From Proales similis (Eukaryota > Rotifera > Eurotatoria > Ploima > Proalidae): a stretch of DNA of 64,000 nt. A program made the translations under genes and the position numbers. The stretch lies in the NCBI GenBank assembly GCA_019059635.1, contig JAGVRJ010000010.1:1604171-1668170 (forward strand), given 5' to 3'. The notes under the pieces were generated by a model. The model made no database searches. It was not told where the DNA came from and worked only from the letters and a program-made list of their open reading frames with translations. This document shows, piece by piece, positions 47,364-58,490 of the stretch. Positions within the stretch are counted from its first letter, which is position 1. Each line of letters starts with the position of its first letter.

Positions 47364-48927
47364 CTATTTCGAACGACTTTTGTCTTTAAATAAACTCTGG
47401 AAGCTAGGGTCGCTTACGCCATCTATATACTCTAAATCATGTTCATAAGATATTCTGAACGCTCTCTCAAGCCGCCCAATGAAAGGATCACAGTAGATCT
47501 GGCTCATAAATAACTCTCGATAACGACGCCTTTTTGTTTTATCTTTCAAATCAATCATAATCTGTTTGAGGAGACGGCGGCGCCTTAATATCTGACGTTC
47601 TTCTTTTAACCCATCAGGCTCGATTTTAAAAACGAAACTTGCAATATCTAGAGTCAAAAAAAGTCCATAAGTGCAGATTATTACTGTGATTGCAAATACC
47701 GAGAACGACTTGGAAACCGTCTCTTTAATAATCAATATCTCATCTTTGATTTCGCAATTATTTCCTGAATAATGACTCAGGCATCGGCATCGATATGAAT
47801 TGATTAGATCTTCACAAATACCTCCATTCATACAGGCGTTTTCTGGACAATCATCTATGTTTATTTCGCAATGGAAGCCTAATTAATGTGATTAAGTCAA
47901 TTCGAAAAATAATAAATCATTTAATTTGAACTAACCTTTAAATCCTGGCAAGCAACTGCAGTTATAATTTTTTCCAAATGGATTGCATGAGGAGTTGTGT
48001 TTGCATCTGTTGTTATGAGATTGGCATGCACGCTCGTCAATCTCACAAAGGTAACCTTCGAACCCTGGTAGACACTGGCACGAATAAGTCTTATCTTCGT
48101 TTGAAATGCAAGTAGAATTGCTAGTACAGTTATTTGATAAACAAGGATCTTTGAGCGAAGGAAGAGTTGAGTTAAAGTTTTCTATTACATTATTGTATTC
48201 TTGTTCAAAGTTCTTTATAATGAATAAAATTTTAGCTAAATCGAATCCAAGAGCTTACCGTTTGTCCATGCTAAACACCGGTCTTCCTGTCCAGTACAAT
48301 TTACTTCACATAGATAGGGGAACGAAACAAAGCAGTTGGATGCTTCTATGCAGAAGTGCTCTGATATATTCGGTATTCTAGCGTCATATTCGGTTGAATT
48401 ATATTTTATATAACCACAAAAGTACTTAAGACTTGTAAGACGTGTACTCGCACAAAGATATCGGTCTTCAACCGGTACGCTTTTGGTTGCTCCGCTTCTT
48501 CGAACCCATTCTAAACTCTCACCACGATGAACAATGTTATTAGCTCCTATGTAAAGGCTATCAATCTCTTTTTCTGTCATTAGATTCTGCACGAATTTCA
48601 TCTCCTCTTTGGTTTCAACGTTTACTAAGTAAGGCCTTCGGATATACCTTTGTTTGGTTAGTAACCGAAAGCACTTGTCCTTTTAAGAAAATTTCCCAAG
48701 TTCTGGTTTAACTTATTTGAACATGATTACCATTGCAATTCGATAGGGAGCTGCATCGTAATTTTTATAGCATGATGATCCAAATTTAAACCAATCAAAT
48801 GGACAGCCTAGAGAACTATTAATAGAGCAAGTTGATTCTTATATTTTTAGGTCTTACTCGACTGTGAAAAGGTAATGCCCTGTAAAATTATAAGAATGTC
48901 TATCAGAAAATATTTCCAAGACGCCAT
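47364..48927 (-). CDS. Type I membrane protein with C-type-lectin-like and EGF domains
   Basis: Five exons (48927-48858, 48807-48731, 48679-48305, 48212-47936, 47878-47364) give 437 residues. A signal peptide (WKYFLIDILIILQGITFSQS) is followed by a C-type-lectin-like domain of about 140 residues. It starts CPFDWFKFGSSCYK and contains IGANNIVHRGESLEWV and a final FPYLCE. Three EGF domains follow: CLSNNCTSNSTC...CLPGF, CKHNSSCNPFGKNYNCSCLPGF, and the calcium-binding-type DDCPENACMNGGICED. Next comes one transmembrane helix (VFAITVIICTYGLFLTLDIA) and a basic cytoplasmic tail of about 90 residues. It is probably a cell-surface recognition receptor; a ligand cannot be told. The introns were chosen so that the lectin domain ends at its last cysteine and joins in phase to the EGF part. 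Confidence 0.85.
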
Positions 48928-49348
48928 GGCAGAATAATTATAAAATTACTAATTCTCAATCTTTTATAAGCGAGGTTCAATCAATTCAGAGCGTTTCTAT
49001 TGAGCAAACAAATATTATTCGTTTTCGGCAAGATATCGTTTTTCCTCATAATATAGGAATAAAAAGGCATCTATCTTAAACCTCTTTAAACAAAAGCTCT
49101 GAATATAATTATGAAGCAAGAATGGCTTGGCATAAAACCCTTAAATGGTTAATAATGTTCAGCTTGAAATTTTTTTGACATTGTTTGTATATAGACTAAA
49201 ACCCAAACTAGCAGTTTTATCATAAACCACATAATAAACTTTTCAAGTAATTTGAGTCATGAATTTTTAATATTTGGGTTTATTCATTAAGTCAAGTAAA
49301 ACAGATAGATGAGAACGAGAACAGCAAAATTAATAAAATAGACAAGCT
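48928..49348. other. Intergenic region between the lectin/EGF gene and the TPST-like gene
   Basis: About 420 bp, AT-rich, no gene seen. It holds the promoter of the lectin/EGF gene and the 3' UTR of the sulfotransferase. Confidence 0.4.
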
Positions 49349-50317
49349 TCAGAGTTTAAATGCATTGAGTCTAGAATAGGTTACGTTTGTTGGCTTTTGA
49401 GGAGACAAATCATATCCTAGCTTCGACATAAAAGGTAAGATAGTTACAGCCCGAGTCATTACATCCACTGGTGTCCTTTCATACCAATCAAAGAGTTCTT
49501 CATAAGAAGGGAATGCAGATTGATAGGCAAATGATCTAATTCCAAGGAATTTTTCAATCGTTTTAAGCATCGATAATGGCTCTAAAATAAGCTTTTCGTA
49601 AAAAACAGGCAAACAGCTTTCGCTCTCAAGTTGTAAACAATCTTTGTAAGAGTTTTCCATTAAATGATTCCAGTCTATGAGGGCACTATTTATGTTTCGC
49701 AAGTTTATACCATTTACTCTCTGTTTGTTATCCATAAGACTGAGAACCGTGGGTCGCGCGTCTCTAATCATAAAAACAAATTTTGCCATAGGTAATATAC
49801 TTTTGAGGTATACTAGATCCTTGATCATTTTTGTGTCCTCAATGCATAAAAATCTTGAAATCTTATCTTGTTTGAGTACAAATTCAATCAAAAAGGCAAG
49901 AAAAGCATCGTCGAGCATATTATCGTTGATTTTTGCATGGTAGAGACGTTCTTGCTCTATCTTCGAGTCTGTCCACCTTCTTCGTCGTTCAAGAAGATCT
50001 GATAAGTATTCTATTTCATTTGCACATCTAATTCCATCTTGTTGGTCAAGCAACGCTCGCATAAAAGAGGTGCCAGAATCGGGAATTCCAATTACAAACA
50101 CCAATGGCAGGTTTCGATTGAACAAAAACAATCGCTTTTGCTTTTCCAGTATGGCCAAGTCAGCAGTTGAAAGATCTCTACTACTCTTTTGAACGTGACT
50201 AATATGCAGAGATCTCTTTTCAACACATGCCATTTGTTTGATTAAAGCCTTGCACAAACACCAGAGAGTGTAAAAAAATAGAATATAAGAAAGGGTGCGC
50301 AATCTAATGAAAATCAT
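49349..50317 (-). CDS. Protein-tyrosine sulfotransferase-like enzyme (TPST family)
   Basis: A single exon of 322 codons from the ATG at 50317. An N-terminal signal anchor (LSYILFFYTLWCLCKAL) gives type II Golgi topology, as in TPSTs. The 5'-phosphosulfate loop region is VFVIGIPDSGTSFMRALL (about residues 73-90), followed by IRCANEIEYLSDLL, which aligns with VRCGEETRVIPRIL and places the catalytic Glu at about residue 101. The 3'-phosphate motif is FVFMIRDARPTVLSLM. TPSTs move sulfate from PAPS to tyrosines of secreted proteins in the trans-Golgi. One difference stands out: the Arg of the P-R-SGTT loop is Asp here (P-D-SGTS). The sequence is otherwise closer to TPST than to other sulfotransferases. 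Confidence 0.85.
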   Translation of the reverse strand: MIFIRLRTLSYILFFYTLWCLCKALIKQMACVEKRSLHISHVQKSSRDLSTADLAILEKQKRLFLFNRNLPLVFVIGIPDSGTSFMRALLDQQDGIRCANEIEYLSDLLERRRRWTDSKIEQERLYHAKINDNMLDDAFLAFLIEFVLKQDKISRFLCIEDTKMIKDLVYLKSILPMAKFVFMIRDARPTVLSLMDNKQRVNGINLRNINSALIDWNHLMENSYKDCLQLESESCLPVFYEKLILEPLSMLKTIEKFLGIRSFAYQSAFPSYEELFDWYERTPVDVMTRAVTILPFMSKLGYDLSPQKPTNVTYSRLNAFKL

Positions 50318-51116
50318 ATATGTTTGATTGCCGTTCGGTTTTTCAAATTTTTTTAGGGTTTATTGGCTGTGACGGGCGTTAGACTATTAAACACAAGACC
50401 TTTAGGCGTTAAGCATTTACTAACATAATAGTAAGATTTTTTTATGAAATCAAACAATCCCATCAGATAAAAATATTATGTGATGGAAATCAATAATGCA
50501 GGGAAATATTCGTCAGCTAGCTCTGTGTAAGAGGAAAGAGAACCTAACAAGATTATGAAATAATGGGAAGGCAACCACTCTTAATTATGATTAGCGAAGT
50601 CCATTTATTAAAAAATCGAAAATCTCTACCTGTTAAGATTGACCTAGTAAATAAAGAATGGATATTCATCAAAGCAAACTGACCTTTTCATCAAAGATGC
50701 TCTATTTCTTTTATGCTCTCACTCAGAAACATGTATTGAACTAATCATCCATACTAAATACCGTATTTGCTTGTCCCCTTTTGAAACGATTTTTGTGATT
50801 TGGTACCCAGGCTACTAGTAGCTTCCTTTATAAACAAACGACTAATAAGGTCAAAGAGCTGTAGTGTGACCTTTGCATAGAATAATAAAGCGGAAGTTTG
50901 AATAGCTAAACAACGGATTTCAATCTGACCCCAAACATGAATGAAAAATCAAATTCGGCATAAAAGGAAAATTTTCTGCTTTACACGTCCCTTTCAAATC
51001 TAAACAGTTACTCAAATAATTCTTAAAAACATGAGCGGAATAATTCATAAGGTTTGTGTCGTCTAAATTTTTGAAATAATCAAATCTCAATAATTTATTA
51101 AATCAAGCTATCAGTT
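50318..51116. promoter_or_regulatory. Divergent promoter region between TPST-like and TIR genes
   Basis: These 799 bp separate two divergently transcribed genes and contain no supported gene. No specific element was identified. Confidence 0.35.
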
Positions 51117-53401
51117 ATGGTCAGCGCATTAAAGAAACAATGCGAAAAAGGAATTATTATTGAGACGAGTTTGGAATCTTTTCGAAGAATTGATTCATCT
51201 TTTAATGAAGAAAGAGAAAGTAGAAAAGAAGTGGCTGAACTTCTTTTGGATTCTGAATACCCAAGTAATCTTCTTTAATTCAAAAAGTCAGTAGTTTAAT
51301 TAAAATTTATCAATTAAAGCGATCGCCCTGGCGTATTTAAAAAAAACTTCAAAGCAAATGTTTGAAAACGAAAATGCATGGCCGTGTTGCTTTTACCTTC
51401 TGCGATCAATCTGGAATTTTTCTGAGTACTCAGATAAATTTGCAATGGTAAGTTTATATTCTAAGCGTTCTTATTTTCACTTGATAAGATGAATGTAGGC
51501 TTGCTTGCCTTTCTTGCCCATTTTGCAAGACTTTCTTACTAGCGAGAGCTATTTAGCATCAGACGAAGAAGACGAAAAGCTCTATAAACTAGTTTTAAAC
51601 ATTATGAATAATCTTTCTCGTTACTCAGAGTCGAAAAAAATATTTCAAGAATTGCAAACTTCAAAGGTATAAATTGATTACAAAACCTCATTTTTCGAAG
51701 ACGGATAATATTTTTTTAAGATTTTGAGTTGTTTAGTTAAAAATCAAAATGAGCATTTAAAAGTTCTTATCTATCTCATACTTGCTCAAATTGTTGAAGA
51801 AAACGAATTAGATATCTGTAATGATGAGGATGGTAATAATTCCAGCTTTTATTCACCTCTACCTAAAATTAAATCTTATTAAATAATATTATATTTCACT
51901 CAAGTTCATGTTCTTCCATCATTGGTGCAATACTGCAAAGAGTCATTGAAACGAGAACATCGGTATAAAGGAATATCAACCAGAGAGTATGTTGATTGTA
52001 TCGCTAGGCTCGCCACTCAAAGGAAGAACAAGCAAATGGTAGGGATTTCTAATCTGACGAAATTTAAAACTAAAACACCAAACTAGCTTGCTCGGCTGGA
52101 CTGTTTCGACCTTGTAAAACAAATATGTGTGGGTTCGAACCCTGATGAACTTGAAAGAGCTCTAGAATGCTTGTGGCAGTTATTATACGATGAGATGGTG
52201 CTCTAAGTTCATCTTAAAAATAAATTACTTTTAATCCTTGCTAAAAAGAACAGGAAATATTTCCTTCAGGATCACGGTTTATTCGATATAGTAGATCGCC
52301 TAAGAAACTCTTCGTCTGAAACGATCCAATATAAGGCGTCAGGAATTTTCTTCCTTCTGAACAATTATTATTCAAAAAGTATGTAAACGTTTCAATGTTG
52401 ACCAATGCTAAAAAGTTATTAACATAAACCTAAACGCCCAGCTACTGAATTGAGTGTACCTAAAAATACAATAATAGAAGACGAAGCTTATATAATGATA
52501 AGTTACAACTCAAAACATCGAGACACGGTATTAAAAGTCAAAGAAGGACTGGAGGTAAGAAATTGATTTTTTTAGCTTGACTTTTAAAACATCAGCACTC
52601 AATAGAACAACGGCCACAAAACATGGATTGACGTAGAGCAAATACATGGAAGTACGTTAGAAGCGATGGCAAATGCTGTCGAAAAATGCAGTTTATTTCT
52701 ATTGTGCGTAAGTGAAGGGTACTATCTAAGTCCTAATTGCAGATTAGAGGCAGAATACGCTTCCAAGTTAAAAAAACCAATCATACCAGTAATTATTGAA
52801 CCTGAATACAATTCATCGGGTTGGCTTGGTATATTGTTAGGGGGAAAGATTTACTATAAAATACCAAAAGAAGCTGATCGTTTTGAAAAAATGATTTCAA
52901 AACTGATAAAAGGAATAACTCGAACTTTGGATGAGCAAAAAGGAAAGGAAAGAAACAAAAAGCCATGCAAGATCGAAAATTTAGCAGATAATTACAGTAA
53001 TAATATTCAAGGTGCTAATTTTGTCCAGAATCAAATAAAAATGGATCAAGCCTCGACAGATGAACCTGACCAATGCAAAGCGAAATTGAACAAAATCACG
53101 AAAGAGGCAGAAAACCTTGGAAATTATGGTACAGCTCACTTAAAAGCACCAGGAATATCGCCTTTTATGTAAGTAATGAAAAAGAGAAAAAACATAAAAA
53201 AAATAAAAGGAATATAGAAAAAGCTTTTTAAACACACTGGATAATAAAGAAACTACGGAACTAAAGCGTATCAATAGAGAATCGCCTGTTGTTCTACTCA
53301 AGCTTTTAAAATATCATTGCTCGGCCTATGATTTCGACAAAAAAGAATTAACAAAAAACTTTTTAACTATTTCGTATTTACTAGAATGTGAAGAACAATA
53401 A
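51117..53401 (+). CDS. Armadillo-like helical protein with C-terminal-half TIR domain
   Basis: Ten exons (51117-51264, 51320-51447, 51499-51666, 51721-51832, 51905-52038, 52087-52197, 52249-52378, 52442-52554, 52606-53168, 53224-53401) give 594 residues. Residues 1-310 are helical with an armadillo/HEAT-like look. The TIR domain starts about residue 322 (DEAYIMISYNSKHRDTVLKV), has the BB-loop region GSTLEAMANAVEKC, and the SxxCxxE motif SPNCRLEAEYA, where the Glu near residue 396 is in the position of the NAD-cleaving catalytic Glu of enzymatic TIRs. A charged tail follows, then a last exon with a helical segment (VVLLKLLKYHC). The ARM-TIR order recalls SARM1, but there are no SAM domains between. 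Likely roles are NAD hydrolysis or immune/stress signalling; this is inference. Confidence 0.82.
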
Positions 53402-54191
53402 ATCAAACCTAAAAACCGGTCTCAGGGCGGTCACATCGGTCGTAGATATCTGGGCTGTTTTTTGTGCCAGCGAGCTAAAACTTGTTTAAATGATAGAAGA
53501 GACCCTGCTCTACAAGATTAGGTTAAGGGTTACCTCCAAGCTTCGCTGAAGGTGTTATAAACACTCGTGGTGTCTGTCTGTCTGTCCGTCCAGACGATAA
53601 CTCAAGAACGGAAAGTCGTACGAGGCCAGGATTTTGCCTGTAGACTAGCAGGGCCAGCAGGTCGATTTCGCGAGCGAATGGCATTTACCCGATCAAGTTG
53701 GGTTGGGTCCGACCTTGCACCCTGGGTTTAAATCCTGTTGGGGCAAAAATTTTTATTTTTCATAATTGAGCAAATAAGTGCTTTTAAAAGAAGCTTGGAG
53801 GTCTGAAAACGATAGTTTTCTAAAATTTGGGAAAAAAAATCTTGTGTCATTTGAATGGAAACACTTGTAGCCACATTTCCAAGCAAAGATGACCCAAATC
53901 TCATCGTTTGACATCGTTTCGGCGGTGGATATCTCGGCTGTTTTTGGTGCCAGCGAGCTGAAACTTTTTTAAATGCCAGAAGAGACCAAGCTCTACAAGA
54001 TGGAACAGGAAAAAATAGTGCCAAACGCTGCCGAAAGATGCAGGCCGAGAAAACCTTAAGTCCTGAGCCAAGGCTCTAAGGTCGGAAACTTCGGCGTTGG
54101 ATATCTCGGCTGTTTTTGGTGCCAGCGAGCTGAAACTTTTTGAAATGCCAGAGGAGACCAAGCTCTACAAGATGGAACAGAAACAAATAGT
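53402..54191. repeat. Palindrome spacer with three copies of a ~100-bp direct repeat
   Basis: The core unit, containing GATATCTCGGCTGTTTTTGG and CCAGCGAGCTGAAAC, occurs at about 53434-53518 (most diverged), 53918-54020 and 54090-54192, all in the same orientation. Between the first two lie a short TGTC tract (about 53573-53588) and a stretch ending in GGGTTTAAATCC (about 53724-53735), which resembles an RNA polymerase III B box. The composition differs from flanking DNA and looks like mobile-element-derived repeat. The spacer interrupts the two palindrome arms. Confidence 0.8.
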
Positions 54192-54243
54192 GCTTTTTCT
54201 ATATTCCTTTTATTTTTTTTATGTTTTTTCTCTTTTTCATTAC

Positions 54244-56299
54244 TTACATAAAAGGCGATATTCCTGGTGCTTTTAAGTGAGCTGTACCATAATTTCCAAG
54301 GTTTTCTGCCTCTTTCGTGATTTTGTTCAATTTCGCTTTGCATTGGTCAGGTTCATCTGTCGAGGCTTGATCCATTTTTATTTGATTCTGGACAAAATTA
54401 GCACCTTGAATATTATTACTGTAATTATCTGCTAAATTTTCGATCTTGCATGGCTTTTTGTTTCTTTCCTTTCCTTTTTGCTCATCCAAAGTTCGCGTTA
54501 TTCCTTTTATCAGTTTTGAAATCATTTTTTCAAAACGATCAGCTTCTTTTGGTATTTTATAGTAAATCTTTCCCCCTAACAATATACCAAGCCAACCCGA
54601 TGAATTGTATTCAGGTTCAATAATTACTGGTATGATTGGTTTTTTTAACTTGGAAGCGTATTCTGCCTCTAATCTGCAATTAGGACTTAGATAGTACCCT
54701 TCACTTACGCACAATAGAAATAAACTGCATTTTTCGACAGCATTTGCCATCGCTTCTAACGTACTTCCATGTATTTGCTCTACGTCAATCCATGTTTTGT
54801 GGCCGTTGTTCTATTGAGTGCTGATGTTTTAAAAGTCAAGCTAAAAAAATCAATTTCTTACCTCCAGTCCTTCTTTGACTTTTAATACCGTGTCTCGATG
54901 TTTTGAGTTGTAACTTATCATTATATAAGCTTCGTCTTCTATTATTGTATTTTTAGGTACACTCAATTCAGTAGCTGGGCGTTTAGGTTTATGTTAATAA
55001 CTTTTTAGCATTGGTCAACATTGAAACGTTTACATACTTTTTGAATAATAATTGTTCAGAAGGAAGAAAATTCCTGACGCCTTATATTGGATCGTTTCAG
55101 ACGAAGAGTTTCTTAGGCGATCTACTATATCGAATAAACCGTGATCCTGAAGGAAATATTTCCTGTTCTTTTTAGCAAGGATTAAAAGTAATTTATTTTT
55201 AAGATGAACTTAGAGCACCATCTCATCGTATAATAACTGCCACAAGCATTCTAGAGCTCTTTCAAGTTCATCAGGGTTCGAACCCACACATATTTGTTTT
55301 ACAAGGTCGAAACAGTCCAGCCGAGCAAGCTAGTTTGGTGTTTTAGTTTTAAATTTCGTCAGATTAGAAATCCCTACCATTTGCTTGTTCTTCCTTTGAG
55401 TGGCGAGCCTAGCGATACAATCAACATACTCTCTGGTTGATATTCCTTTATACCGATGTTCTCGTTTCAATGACTCTTTGCAGTATTGCACCAATGATGG
55501 AAGAACATGAACTTGAGTGAAATATAATATTATTTAATAAGATTTAATTTTAGGTAGAGGTGAATAAAAGCTGGAATTATTACCATCCTCATCATTACAG
55601 ATATCTAATTCGTTTTCTTCAACAATTTGAGCAAGTATGAGATAGATAAGAACTTTTAAATGCTCATTTTGATTTTTAACTAAACAACTCAAAATCTTAA
55701 AAAAATATTATCCGTCTTCGAAAAATGAGGTTTTGTAATCAATTTATACCTTTGAAGTTTGCAATTCTTGAAATATTTTTTTCGACTCTGAGTAACGAGA
55801 AAGATTATTCATAATGTTTAAAACTAGTTTATAGAGCTTTTCGTCTTCTTCGTCTGATGCTAAATAGCTCTCGCTAGTAAGAAAGTCTTGCAAAATGGGC
55901 AAGAAAGGCAAGCAAGCCTACATTCATCTTATCAAGTGAAAATAAGAACGCTTAGAATATAAACTTACCATTGCAAATTTATCTGAGTACTCAGAAAAAT
56001 TCCAGATTGATCGCAGAAGGTAAAAGCAACACGGCCATGCATTTTCGTTTTCAAACATTTGCTTTGAAGTTTTTTTTAAATACGCCAGGGCGATCGCTTT
56101 AATTGATAAATTTTAATTAAACTACTGACTTTTTGAATTAAAGAAGATTACTTGGGTATTCAGAATCCAAAAGAAGTTCAGCCACTTCTTTTCTACTTTC
56201 TCTTTCTTCATTAAAAGATGAATCAATTCTTCGAAAAGATTCCAAACTCGTCTCAATAATAATTCCTTTTTCGCATTGTTTCTTTAATGCGCTGACCAT
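54244..56299 (-). CDS. Mirror copy of the ARM/TIR gene, lacking its last exon
   Basis: Exons 1-9 of the gene at 51117-53401 are repeated in inverse order (56299-56152, 56096-55969, 55917-55750, 55695-55584, 55511-55378, 55329-55219, 55167-55038, 54974-54862, then from 54810). The tenth exon is missing because the palindrome arm ends exactly at its first base. If the last donor (54247) goes unused, the frame reads ATG TAA and stops at 54244. The product would be about 536 residues with the whole TIR domain intact and only the C-terminal 58 residues lost. Confidence 0.8.
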
Positions 56300-57098
56300 A
56301 ACTGATAGCTTGATTTAATAAATTATTGAGATTTGATTATTTCAAAAATTTAGACGACACAAACCTTATGAATTATTCCGCTCATGTTTTTAAGAATTAT
56401 TTGAGTAACTGTTTAGATTTGAAAGGGACGTGTAAAGCAGAAAATTTTCCTTTTATGCCGAATTTGATTTTTCATTCATGTTTGGGGTCAGATTGAAATC
56501 CGTTGTTTAGCTATTCAAACTTCCGCTTTATTATTCTATGCAAAGGTCACACTACAGCTCTTTGACCTTATTAGTCGTTTGTTTATAAAGGAAGCTACTA
56601 GTAGCCTGGGTACCAAATCACAAAAATCGTTTCAAAAGGGGACAAGCAAATACGGTATTTAGTATGGATGATTAGTTCAATACATGTTTCTGAGTGAGAG
56701 CATAAAAGAAATAGAGCATCTTTGATGAAAAGGTCAGTTTGCTTTGATGAATATCCATTCTTTATTTACTAGGTCAATCTTAACAGGTAGAGATTTTCGA
56801 TTTTTTAATAAATGGACTTCGCTAATCATAATTAAGAGTGGTTGCCTTCCCATTATTTCATAATCTTGTTAGGTTCTCTTTCCTCTTACACAGAGCTAGC
56901 TGACGAATATTTCCCTGCATTATTGATTTCCATCACATAATATTTTTATCTGATGGGATTGTTTGATTTCATAAAAAAATCTTACTATTATGTTAGTAAA
57001 TGCTTAACGCCTAAAGGTCTTGTGTTTAATAGTCTAACGCCCGTCACAGCCAATAAACCCTAAAAAAATTTGAAAAACCGAACGGCAATCAAACATAT
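56300..57098. promoter_or_regulatory. Mirror copy of the TIR/TPST divergent promoter region
   Basis: Inverted copy of 50318-51116. The full divergent intergenic region is preserved, so both mirror genes could be transcribed. Confidence 0.35.
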
Positions 57099-58069
57099 AT
57101 GATTTTCATTAGATTGCGCACCCTTTCTTATATTCTATTTTTTTACACTCTCTGGTGTTTGTGCAAGGCTTTAATCAAACAAATGGCATGTGTTGAAAAG
57201 AGATCTCTGCATATTAGTCACGTTCAAAAGAGTAGTAGAGATCTTTCAACTGCTGACTTGGCCATACTGGAAAAGCAAAAAGCGATTGTTTTTTGTTCAA
57301 TCGAAACCTGCCATTGGTGTTTGTAATTGGAATTCCCGATTCTGGCACCTCTTTTATGCGAGCGTTGCTTGACCAACAAGATGGAATTAGATGTGCAAAT
57401 GAAATAGAATACTTATCAGATCTTCTTGAACGACGAAGAAGGTGGACAGACTCGAAGATAGAGCAAGAACGTCTCTACCATGCAAAAATCAACGATAATA
57501 TGCTCGACGATGCTTTTCTTGCCTTTTTGATTGAATTTGTACTCAAACAAGATAAGATTTCAAGATTTTTATGCATTGAGGACACAAAAATGATCAAGGA
57601 TCTAGTATACCTCAAAAGTATATTACCTATGGCAAAATTTGTTTTTATGATTAGAGACGCGCGACCCACGGTTCTCAGTCTTATGGATAACAAACAGAGA
57701 GTAAATGGTATAAACTTGCGAAACATAAATAGTGCCCTCATAGACTGGAATCATTTAATGGAAAACTCTTACAAAGATTGTTTACAACTTGAGAGCGAAA
57801 GCTGTTTGCCTGTTTTTTACGAAAAGCTTATTTTAGAGCCATTATCGATGCTTAAAACGATTGAAAAATTCCTTGGAATTAGATCATTTGCCTATCAATC
57901 TGCATTCCCTTCTTATGAAGAACTCTTTGATTGGTATGAAAGGACACCAGTGGATGTAATGACTCGGGCTGTAACTATCTTACCTTTTATGTCGAAGCTA
58001 GGATATGATTTGTCTCCTCAAAAGCCAACAAACGTAACCTATTCTAGACTCAATGCATTTAAACTCTGA
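57099..58069 (+). pseudogene. Mirror copy of the TPST-like gene, frameshifted
   Basis: Same start and end as the gene at 49349-50317, but 2 bp longer. One A is added in AAAGCAAAAAGCG and one T in the following T-run (about 57276-57292), between codons 60 and 66. As written the frame breaks after 60 residues; the rest is open from 57293. Both changes are homopolymer lengths, so a consensus error is as likely as real decay. Confidence 0.8.
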
Positions 58070-58490
58070 AGCTTGTCTATTTTATTAATTTTGCTGTTCT
58101 CGTTCTCATCTATCTGTTTTACTTGACTTAATGAATAAACCCAAATATTAAAAATTCATGACTCAAATTACTTGAAAAGTTTATTATGTGGTTTATGATA
58201 AAACTGCTAGTTTGGGTTTTAGTCTATATACAAACAATGTCAAAAAAATTTCAAGCTGAACATTATTAACCATTTAAGGGTTTTATGCCAAGCCATTCTT
58301 GCTTCATAATTATATTCAGAGCTTTTGTTTAAAGAGGTTTAAGATAGATGCCTTTTTATTCCTATATTATGAGGAAAAACGATATCTTGCCGAAAACGAA
58401 TAATATTTGTTTGCTCAATAGAAACGCTCTGAATTGATTGAACCTCGCTTATAAAAGATTGAGAATTAGTAATTTTATAATTATTCTGCC

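Larger units (their letters stand above)
44550..53224 (+). repeat. Left arm of an 8.7-kb inverted repeat (palindrome)
   Basis: Every longer open frame in this arm reappears on the opposite strand in 54192-62868, with paired coordinates summing to 107,416-107,419. The arm runs from inside the last PSMD12 exon to the first base of the last exon of the TIR gene. Both neighbouring genes are intact here, so this arm is in its original context. Confidence 0.97.

Noticed and set aside
48236-48304. Continuation of the lectin domain frame through a further cysteine-containing stretch to a stop
   Set aside because: A GTAAAT donor after the last lectin cysteine joins in phase to the EGF exon; the read-through, or a 23-nt intron, is much less plausible.
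52120-52150. GGGTTCGAACCC, a tRNA T-loop-like string
   Set aside because: It lies inside coding exon 6 of the TIR gene and no tRNA cloverleaf can be drawn around it.
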